A stretch of DNA of 30,194 nucleotides, taken from positions 1 through 30,194 of the IMG/VR virus record IMGVR_UViG_3300009136_000026. One strand, 5' to 3'. This DNA is from a virus. The translations under genes and the position numbers were made by a program. Positions 1 through 3,912 of the stretch are shown in pieces (position 1 is the stretch's first letter; the number at the start of each line of letters is the position of its first letter). Below the pieces are notes generated by a model. It did not search any database and was not told where the DNA came from. It worked only from the letters and a program-made list of their open reading frames with translations.

Positions 1-14
1 CCTGTTGATAGTCG

Positions 15-830
15 CTAGAAGTTCCCAGCAAACACGCCGTGCACCGTGATGACTTGGCTCTTTGCTTTGGCTGTTGACATCCCAGCGCACAAGCCGCACG
101 CTGCGCAGGATGTACCTCGTGCCTCGGAGGCGCACACCTGCTCGTTATCGAATAGTTCGTCGTCCTCACCCTTCACTCGGAAGTAGCGCCAGCCCATGCG
201 CATGGCTTCAAGCCTCTCGGCTGGGGTGTCTACGCTTGCCATAAGCCAGTGCCACTCGGGGCCAAGGTTGCGCCATTGGTGCGTATACCCGGTGTACTTC
301 CTGACCACATCCCGAATCGGTTCCCAGATGTGAACAGGCACCGCACTCGGGTCGCCATAGGCTCCGAAGCGTACCCAGGTGTCGCGGAGTAGCTCTCGTG
401 CTGACTCGGGGTCAAGCCACGGGTAGTTCCCTCGCTTGTATGCTTTGTATACCGAGAGAGGAGCTTTGTGGAGTACCACGTAGCATGAGCCCACCTTGGC
501 CATGCTGCCGTTGGGTTGCCGCTGCCACTGCCTATGCTTACAGTCGCCGCATACGGCCACGTCTAGCCCTTGCTGGTTAGCCTTAGTGGGTGCTACGTCT
601 TGCAGTAGGATCCAAACCTGGATCATGTCATCCGTCTTATCGTTCTTGCTCGGGCGGTTAAGCCCCGTTGCAATGACGACGATGCCCTGGCTCGGGTCTA
701 GTTGGCTCGGGCCCTCGTACAAGATGACCCCGTTGGAGATGTTGCCGAACCTGCCCCGGAACATCCGGCGTGCTCGGATCCGTAGCTGTTTCATTTTGTC
801 GCGGTGGTATGCCGCAAATCCTCTTAGCAT
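15..830 (-). CDS. Conserved phage protein of unknown function, two cysteine clusters (271 aa)
   Basis: A TTG at 887 would give a longer frame, but the ATG at 830 has an AGGAGG Shine-Dalgarno directly upstream (831-840, minus strand), so I use it. The protein has a CGDCKHR motif (Cys94, Cys97) followed by GSCYV (Cys116), then a KAPLSVYKAYKRGNYP stretch, a GAYGDPSAVP motif (about 156-165), and a C-terminal cluster with Cys233, Cys242, Cys245 and Cys248. The spacing suggests metal binding or an iron-sulfur site, but this is inference. From memory, proteins with this CGDCxHR...GSCYV...AYKRG...GDPAAVP pattern recur in phage genomes without an assigned function. It is the last leftward gene seen and lies opposite to the replication and structural genes. 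Coding status is secure; function is unknown. Confidence 0.85.
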   Translation of the reverse strand: MLRGFAAYHRDKMKQLRIRARRMFRGRFGNISNGVILYEGPSQLDPSQGIVVIATGLNRPSKNDKTDDMIQVWILLQDVAPTKANQQGLDVAVCGDCKHRQWQRQPNGSMAKVGSCYVVLHKAPLSVYKAYKRGNYPWLDPESARELLRDTWVRFGAYGDPSAVPVHIWEPIRDVVRKYTGYTHQWRNLGPEWHWLMASVDTPAERLEAMRMGWRYFRVKGEDDELFDNEQVCASEARGTSCAACGLCAGMSTAKAKSQVITVHGVFAGNF

Positions 831-971
831 TCGTCCTCCTAATAAAGTTGCTATAAAGGCAGGCCTTACACCTGCTCGGATGCTCAACCCATCTGGGTTG
901 TGTTATTGCTTCGGGCACTGACCACATCTGACCAGTGCTTGCGGCTCCTGTTTGGGGTGAGCGCCCCTGTG
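831..971 (-). other. Intergenic gap of the leftward cluster with a small hairpin
   Basis: No convincing gene lies here. A perfect short inverted repeat, CAACCC-ATCT-GGGTTG (885-900), sits between the 67-aa gene and the 271-aa gene. No T-run follows it on the minus strand, so it is not a typical terminator. It may be a processing or stability element. The AGGAGG site of the 271-aa gene is at the left edge of the gap. Confidence 0.35.
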
Positions 972-1175
972 TTAGCTAGTCCATACCTCCTCCTGTGGTT
1001 GGTTCTTACGTAAGGCTAGGTCCAAGTTATCGACGGCTTGTAGCGCCCCGCAAATTAGGTCCTCAAACGGTGTCCCGTATAGTGCGCGGCCTGCTCTTTC
1101 TAGTGCTCCTATGGCTTTCTTAGTGTGGATGCGGGCTTCGGCCCTTCGTTGTACTCCATACTTGCGTGTGGTCAT
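972..1175 (-). CDS. Small hypothetical protein (67 aa)
   Basis: The ATG at 1175 is preceded by AGGAG at five bases' spacing (minus strand, 1181-1185). The upstream in-frame extension to 1244 lacks a site and would overlap the next gene, so the short start is preferred. The protein has a basic N-terminal third (TTRKYGVQRR, HTKKAIGALERAGRAL), then an acidic amphipathic helical part (FEDLICGALQAVDNLDLALRK). No family is recognised. It lies 14 bp downstream of the 72-aa gene, in a leftward operon of small genes. Confidence 0.65.
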   Translation of the reverse strand: MTTRKYGVQRRAEARIHTKKAIGALERAGRALYGTPFEDLICGALQAVDNLDLALRKNQPQEEVWTS

Positions 1176-1189
1176 GTTCTCTCCTGTGT

Positions 1190-1408
1190 TTAGGGTGCGA
1201 TGACAAGCTGGCGCTTGAAGTTGTTGGTAATTTTGGCGCCCCATTCGGCAGCGCTCATTGGCTTGGCTTCCTTGCCAGTCATGACGACGGGCTCGGTCTT
1301 GCGCTTAGTGCGCACCGAGGACTTGATCCCCGTGGTGCGCTTTGTCTTGAGCCTATCGTGGCTCGTAGCCAAACGAACATACCGCTTGACTCCTGTCATC
1401 TTTCTCAT
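1190..1408 (-). CDS. Small basic hypothetical protein (72 aa)
   Basis: Start ATG at 1408, with AGGAGGG six bases upstream on the minus strand. The protein is rich in Lys, Arg, Thr and Val (KRYVRLATSHDRLKTKRTTG; KSSVRTKRKTEPVVMTGKE), with a C-terminal AAEWGAKITNNFKRQLV segment. The charge suggests nucleic-acid contact, but no known fold is recognised. It begins 9 bp after the stop of the 99-aa gene, which supports co-transcription. Confidence 0.7.
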   Translation of the reverse strand: MRKMTGVKRYVRLATSHDRLKTKRTTGIKSSVRTKRKTEPVVMTGKEAKPMSAAEWGAKITNNFKRQLVIAP

Positions 1409-1417
1409 GCTGCCCTC

Positions 1418-1717
1418 CTATTGATAAGCGCCGTGCAAATCGTCAAGAATGTTTCGACATACGTCGATAGGGGCGACCGTTTCAGCCGCCAGTGCAATGC
1501 TCAACTGGTCGATGAGGAACACATAGAGCGCGTCAAGCTGCTGATCAAGCTCCGGGCACGGCGCCGTTGGCAGCGCTCGAATTTCCCCTATGATCGCTTG
1601 AACTCGCTTGACTCGAAAGGTGACGATATCCTTTCGGTCGCGGTCATAGGCCTCGATAGCCTCAGCTAAAAACCGAACGGCTGCGCAGTGTAACATTTCA
1701 AGTGTCTCGTTTGTCAT
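1418..1717 (-). CDS. Small helical hypothetical protein, first main gene of leftward operon (99 aa)
   Basis: Start ATG at 1717 with GGAGGT upstream on the minus strand (1724-1729). A longer frame to 1804 would run through the inverted repeat and has no ribosome site. The protein begins MTNETLEMLHCAAVRFLAEA and looks all-helical (AEAIEAYDRDRKDIVTFRVKRVQAIIGEIRAL; LDQQLDALYVFLIDQLSIALAAE). No family is recognised. Its Shine-Dalgarno lies in one arm of a long inverted repeat (1726-1771), which predicts translational control. Confidence 0.7.
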   Translation of the reverse strand: MTNETLEMLHCAAVRFLAEAIEAYDRDRKDIVTFRVKRVQAIIGEIRALPTAPCPELDQQLDALYVFLIDQLSIALAAETVAPIDVCRNILDDLHGAYQ

Positions 1718-1725
1718 GTGATAAC

Positions 1726-1771
1726 CTCCAATAGAACAGCAGGACCGTTGAGCCGTGCTGTTCAATTGGAG
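1726..1771 (-). promoter_or_regulatory. Inverted repeat sequestering the ribosome binding site of the 99-aa gene
   Basis: Arms 1726-1741 (CTCCAATAGAACAGCA) and 1756-1771 (TGCTGTTCAATTGGAG) pair over 15 of 16 positions with one U-U mismatch and a 14-nt loop. In the leftward transcript the 3' arm contains GGAG of the GGAGGT ribosome binding site for the ATG at 1717, so folding would block initiation. A long dyad could instead be a repressor operator on DNA. The pairing is seen directly; the regulatory role is inference. Confidence 0.6.
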
Positions 1772-1772
1772 C

Positions 1773-1793
1773 GCCCAGGTTGTCAGCCTGGGC
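1773..1793. other. Hairpin at the end of the possible leader ORF
   Basis: GCCCAGG (1773-1779) and CCTGGGC (1787-1793) are perfect complements with a 7-nt loop. On the minus strand the stop codon of the 39-codon ORF (TGA, 1785-1783) lies in the loop. It directly abuts the larger inverted repeat 1726-1771, giving two stacked hairpins. There is no strong T-run on either side. Confidence 0.5.
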
Positions 1794-1902
1794 AGCCCTC
1801 CCATTTTGTCGCGTTGGGGGCTGTATTCACAAGGCCTCCAAACCTCGTTTTCAGCACCCGCCAGGTATTACCGCCGATTCCCGTCTGTTTATACTCAGAC
1901 AT
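1783..1902 (-). CDS. Possible 39-aa leader peptide or small protein
   Basis: A short minus-strand frame starts at the ATG at 1902, about six bases after a G-rich GGGGGGA site, and reads MSEYKQTGIGGNTWRVLKTR then FGGLVNTAPNATKWEGCPG to a TGA at 1783. The composition looks like ordinary protein, with two Trp and mixed charge. It ends 11 nt before the first arm of the inverted repeat that covers the next gene's ribosome site, the geometry expected of a leader peptide controlling translation. It could also be a chance frame in structured RNA. The upstream site is itself within a hairpin (1908-1928). Confidence 0.35.
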   Translation of the reverse strand: MSEYKQTGIGGNTWRVLKTRFGGLVNTAPNATKWEGCPG

Positions 1903-2186
1903 CACTAGTCCCCCCAGAATTCGGGGACATATTCGTGTCGGCTGGCCTCAATTTCCAAATAGAAGCCCCAGGTTAATCTGCACCTTCCTGCAGAAATTTC
2001 AACGAGGAGGCAAAGGGTGCCCCGTTGGTTCTTTCTCTTCCCCTGGGTACTGAATCACCGAGGAGAAGCCCCACACGCGGCGCCGTTAGGCGTCTCTTCC
2101 TACCATGTGAGGGTGTGACCATGGCCGACAATATCACCGGCCGCCCTTAACGCCGATTAGACGCGAGACCGAGGTCCCTGGGTTAC

Positions 2187-2204
2187 CCAGTCCGTGAGGA
2201 CTGG
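2187..2204 (+). other. Seven-base-pair hairpin with a GNRA-type loop
   Basis: CCAGTCC (2187-2193), loop GTGA (2194-2197), GGACTGG (2198-2204). As plus-strand RNA this is a perfect stem capped by a GUGA tetraloop of the GNRA class, typical of folded functional RNAs. The minus-strand loop would be UCAC, which is not a special loop. This favours a rightward transcript. Confidence 0.5.
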
Positions 2205-2278
2205 CTAGCTTGTGTGTCGATGGTCACGGGCCGCGCAAGTCCCCCATAAGGGAAAGAGTGCGGCAATGTCAGAGAGCG

Positions 2279-2312
2279 GTGCGTCGGGGTTTCCCCCTTG
2301 GCACACTTTCTT
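2279..2312 (+). terminator. Possible rho-independent terminator (rightward)
   Basis: GTGC (2279-2282) pairs with GCAC (2301-2304), and inside it GGGG (2286-2289) pairs with CCCC (2293-2296) around a TTT loop, with a small internal loop between the stems. ACTTTCTTT follows. The stem is interrupted and the tail is not a pure T-run, so it is only moderately convincing. If real, it ends a rightward RNA covering the hairpin-rich segment. Confidence 0.3.
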
Positions 2313-2340
2313 TATACCCTTGGTTGGTTCCGGTTTGCAA
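2311..2340 (-). promoter_or_regulatory. Weak candidate leftward promoter
   Basis: On the minus strand TTGCAA (2340-2335) and TATAAA (2316-2311) are separated by 18 bases. The first matches the -35 consensus in four of six positions and the second matches the -10 in five of six. Transcription would start near 2304 and give the leftward operon a leader of almost 600 bases. The -35 falls in the palindrome GTTTGCAAAC (2333-2342). Confidence 0.25.
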
Positions 2341-2579
2341 ACATCTTTTTTATTTAATCAACGATGTGGGCGTTTAAACTGGATTATTAAGGGGGGAAAA
2401 ATGGGAACCGATAAGGGGAACAAGGGGAAATGTAGAGCCCGCGCACGAATAGGGGGTGACAGATAGGGCTAAACGATAGCGGGAACGCCCGTTAATATCG
2501 CCACCCAAAATGTGAGCAGTGTTTACATTGGGCAACCTTCCCACGCCACGCGCCACGCGTGCGCCACGCACCTACGCGC
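2321..2579. other. Non-coding sequence with no secure feature
   Basis: Only very short frames occur. One of 20 codons starts at 2401 after a good GGGGGGA site, but its repetitive Lys/Gly/Arg composition gives no support. The segment contains purine-rich runs (2390-2430) and a small CGGG/CCCG hairpin (2480-2491). I see no gene or known RNA. Confidence 0.3.
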
Positions 2580-2690
2580 GGGGGTACGGGTGTGTGTACG
2601 TGTGTGCGCCTATGCGTGTGTGTGTGGGTGTGCGCCTACGTGTACGCATGTGTGCGGGCGTGTGCGCATGTGTGCGCGCCTATGCGCGAG
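2540..2690. repeat. Alternating purine-pyrimidine GT/GC-rich low-complexity tract
   Basis: From about 2580 to 2690 the plus strand is dominated by alternating TG, CG and TA steps with imperfect repeats of a unit like GTGTGCGCCTATGCG (about 2600, 2628 and 2670). The preceding 2540-2580 repeats CGCCACG. Such alternating sequence favours Z-DNA under negative supercoiling. All three rightward frames stay open, which produces cysteine/valine-rich artefact ORFs rather than genes. It directly abuts the first GACATTCTGTCAA repeat. Confidence 0.7.
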
Positions 2691-2967
2691 GACATTCTGT
2701 CAACGGTTCTGACATTCTGTCAACGTAAAACCGGAACCGTCGGACATTCTGTCAAATCGCCAGCAAGGGGTCAAATCAAGCTCTGGAGAGGTTTGGCCTT
2801 CTTCCCCTACCCCTACCCCTGACCGAGTGCTGAAACAATTCCCGGCTTTCAACCTACCCTATCGGGCAGTCTTCCCTTTGCGCGCGCCATGCGTTGACAC
2901 GTCAAGGGGTATCATCCTCGGACAATCTGTCACAACCCACACGCCACACGTCGGACAATCTGTCACA
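2690..2967. repeat. Five spaced copies of a GACAWTCTGTCA dyad repeat
   Basis: Three copies of GACATTCTGTCAA start at 2691, 2711 and 2743. Two copies of GACAATCTGTCACA start at 2921 and 2954. Each has a small dyad, GACA-3 nt-TGTC. Start-to-start spacings are 20 and 32 bp in the first group and 33 bp in the second, near two and three helical turns. The pattern suits binding sites for a dimeric regulator or a replication initiator. A related palindrome, TTGACACGTCAA, lies at 2894-2905. The repeats are seen directly; the ligand is unknown. Confidence 0.8.
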
Positions 2968-2988
2968 CACACGCTGTATACCCCATCG

Positions 2989-3015
2989 CCCCCTTTGGGG
3001 GTGGCCTTTTGCCTT
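2989..3015 (+). terminator. Possible rightward terminator
   Basis: CCCCC-TTT-GGGGG (2989-3001) is followed by TGGCCTTTTGCCTTTTG. The stem is strong but the T-run is broken by GCC. No rightward gene lies upstream, so it may stop stray transcription before the origin-like region, or be part of it. Confidence 0.3.
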
Positions 3016-3099
3016 TTGCCATAGGAGTCCCAGAAACGCACGGCGGTTTTTCGCATATCCTCTGTTTATATTTTATAGTAGGCGTATAAACTCCACTTG

Positions 3100-3440
3100 A
3101 CATTTTCTTTACTGTCTGTAACCCTCTGTAACCTCCTTGTAACCTCAATTATTATAGTTATATACTTACTTATCTTAGATTAGGTTACAAGTTACAGAGA
3201 ATTTCACTTACGCATATAGAAAAAACAAACATAACGATTTATTCTTACCCTAATAAACAAAAAGACATTTATATTACACACATTTACTATATATATGAAC
3301 CGGACTTTTCTGTAACCTGTAATTTTAGCTCCCACCAATCCGCCATAGCTTAGGGGCAAGCTACCATAAATCGAGGTTACAGACTAGGTTACAGTAGGTT
3401 ACAGGCAGTCAACTTTCTGTAAACCCTAAAGTAACTTCTA
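3100..3440. other. Predicted replication origin: AT-rich core with GGTTACA iterons
   Basis: TGTAACC occurs at 3117, 3127 and 3138 (10-11 bp apart). The inverse GGTTACA occurs at 3183, with AGTTACA at 3190. TGTAACC recurs at 3311, and GGTTACA at 3375, 3387 and 3397 (12 and 10 bp apart). Degenerate copies lie at 3319, 3418 and 3429. The stretch 3145-3310 is very AT-rich, unlike its surroundings. Helically phased repeats around an easily melted core, beside a primase-helicase gene, are the classical layout of an iteron origin. No origin activity can be shown from sequence alone. Confidence 0.6.
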
Positions 3441-3469
3441 AGAATGCGGTGTGAGCCCCTGTATAGCAG

Positions 3470-3491
3470 CAACACACCTTATAAGGGGTTG
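3470..3491. promoter_or_regulatory. Dyad upstream of the replication promoter, possible operator
   Basis: A perfect 10-bp palindrome CCTTATAAGG (3477-3486) is flanked by CAAC (3470-3473) and GTTG (3488-3491). It ends about 20 bases before the -35 box at 3512, a suitable place for an activator or repressor site. The winged-helix protein encoded just downstream is one candidate ligand. Confidence 0.35.
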
Positions 3492-3511
3492 TAAGAAAGT
3501 GAAGAAGTAGT

Positions 3512-3540
3512 TTGACAGGTTTCCTCCACTCGCTTATACT
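3512..3540 (+). promoter_or_regulatory. Strong sigma70-type promoter for the replication genes
   Basis: TTGACA (3512-3517) is a perfect -35 and TATACT (3535-3540) a five-of-six -10, with the ideal 17-base spacer. Transcription would start near 3547, giving a leader of about 18 bases that contains the AAGGAG site (3554-3559) for the ATG at 3565. This indicates transcription by the host's housekeeping RNA polymerase. Confidence 0.85.
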
Positions 3541-3564
3541 ACCTACATTCCCCAAGGAGTAACA

Positions 3565-3894
3565 ATGTCTGCAAAAATCACCAAAACAGCGAGCTACTAC
3601 AGCTTAGAAGAGATTGCGAAGAAGCTCTCCGTCCATGTCAACACCGTTCGCAACCTAGTCAAGTCCAAGCAGCTTCCTGCCGTGAAAATGGGCGCTCAGT
3701 GGCGTGTAAACAAGCGTGACCTCGTCACCTACCTCGAAGAAAACACCAAACGCGCCTTCGAGGACCTCCCTGAGTTCCAGTGGCCAGAGCGACCCACGGC
3801 CCCTCCCACTAGGGCCACCCCCGAAGATGTCATCTACCCAGTTGACACCACCCCCTACGTTGACGAAGATGCCCTAGCCCTATTTGACGAATAA
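3565..3894 (+). CDS. Excisionase-family (MerR-like) winged-helix DNA-binding protein (109 aa)
   Basis: Residues 11-60 match the excisionase/helix_turn_helix_17 pattern: SLEEIAKKLSVHVNTVRNLV, a short wing (KQLPAVKMGAQWRVNKRDL) and a closing helix (VTYLEEN). The C-terminal half is proline- and acid-rich and probably disordered. Despite the family name, such proteins often act as transcription regulators or replication accessories. No integrase is seen here. It is the first gene after the strong promoter and 18 bp ahead of the primase-helicase, so a role at the adjacent repeats or its own promoter is likely but unproven. AAGGAG sits five bases before the ATG. Confidence 0.85.
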   Translation: MSAKITKTASYYSLEEIAKKLSVHVNTVRNLVKSKQLPAVKMGAQWRVNKRDLVTYLEENTKRAFEDLPEFQWPERPTAPPTRATPEDVIYPVDTTPYVDEDALALFDE

Positions 3895-3912
3895 CCCTCC
3901 GAGGACTCTGCT

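Larger units (their letters stand above)
1903..2320. ncRNA. Hairpin-rich non-coding segment, possible structured RNA or long leader
   Basis: No convincing gene is seen across about 420 bases, but short perfect hairpins are frequent: GTCCCC/GGGGAC (1908-1928), TCTGCA/TGCAGA (1977-1994), GGCCG/CGGCC (2123-2142) and CCAGTCC-GTGA-GGACTGG (2187-2204). A further one, GTCTG/CAGAC (1883-1900), lies just inside the small ORF. On the plus strand the segment ends in a GC hairpin followed by a T-rich stretch (2279-2312). On the minus strand a weak promoter near 2311-2340 would make it the leader of the leftward operon. Both readings are possible. Large phage RNAs such as GOLLD or ROOL are a known precedent, but I cannot match this segment to one. 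Confidence 0.35.

Noticed and set aside
496-921. 141-codon rightward frame opposite the 271-aa gene
   Set aside because: It is the shadow of a well-supported gene with a strong ribosome site and ordered Cys motifs on the minus strand.
658-927. Leftward frame starting MWSVPEAITQPRW
   Set aside because: Mostly overlaps the 271-aa gene in another frame, has a poorly spaced ribosome site, and the downstream sequence is Pro/Arg/His shadow-like.
2401-2463. 20-codon rightward frame after a G-rich site
   Set aside because: Very short, repetitive Lys/Gly/Arg composition, and the purine-rich context makes the ribosome site likely by chance.
2269-2466. Rightward frame starting MSESGASGFPPW
   Set aside because: It crosses the terminator-like hairpin, has no good ribosome site, and overlaps the possible leftward promoter.
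2512-2822. Three overlapping rightward frames rich in Cys, Val and Arg
   Set aside because: They are open in all three frames because of the alternating GT/GC tract, lack ribosome sites and have repetitive composition.
2691-2967. CRISPR array
   Set aside because: Repeats are about 13 bases, gaps are irregular and short, and no cas genes are seen. They fit protein binding sites better.
2859-3056. 65-codon leftward frame starting MRKTAVRFWDSYGKRQK
   Set aside because: It runs through a terminator-like hairpin and two of the dyad repeats, which produce its repeated VTDCP phrases. The ribosome site is too close to the ATG.
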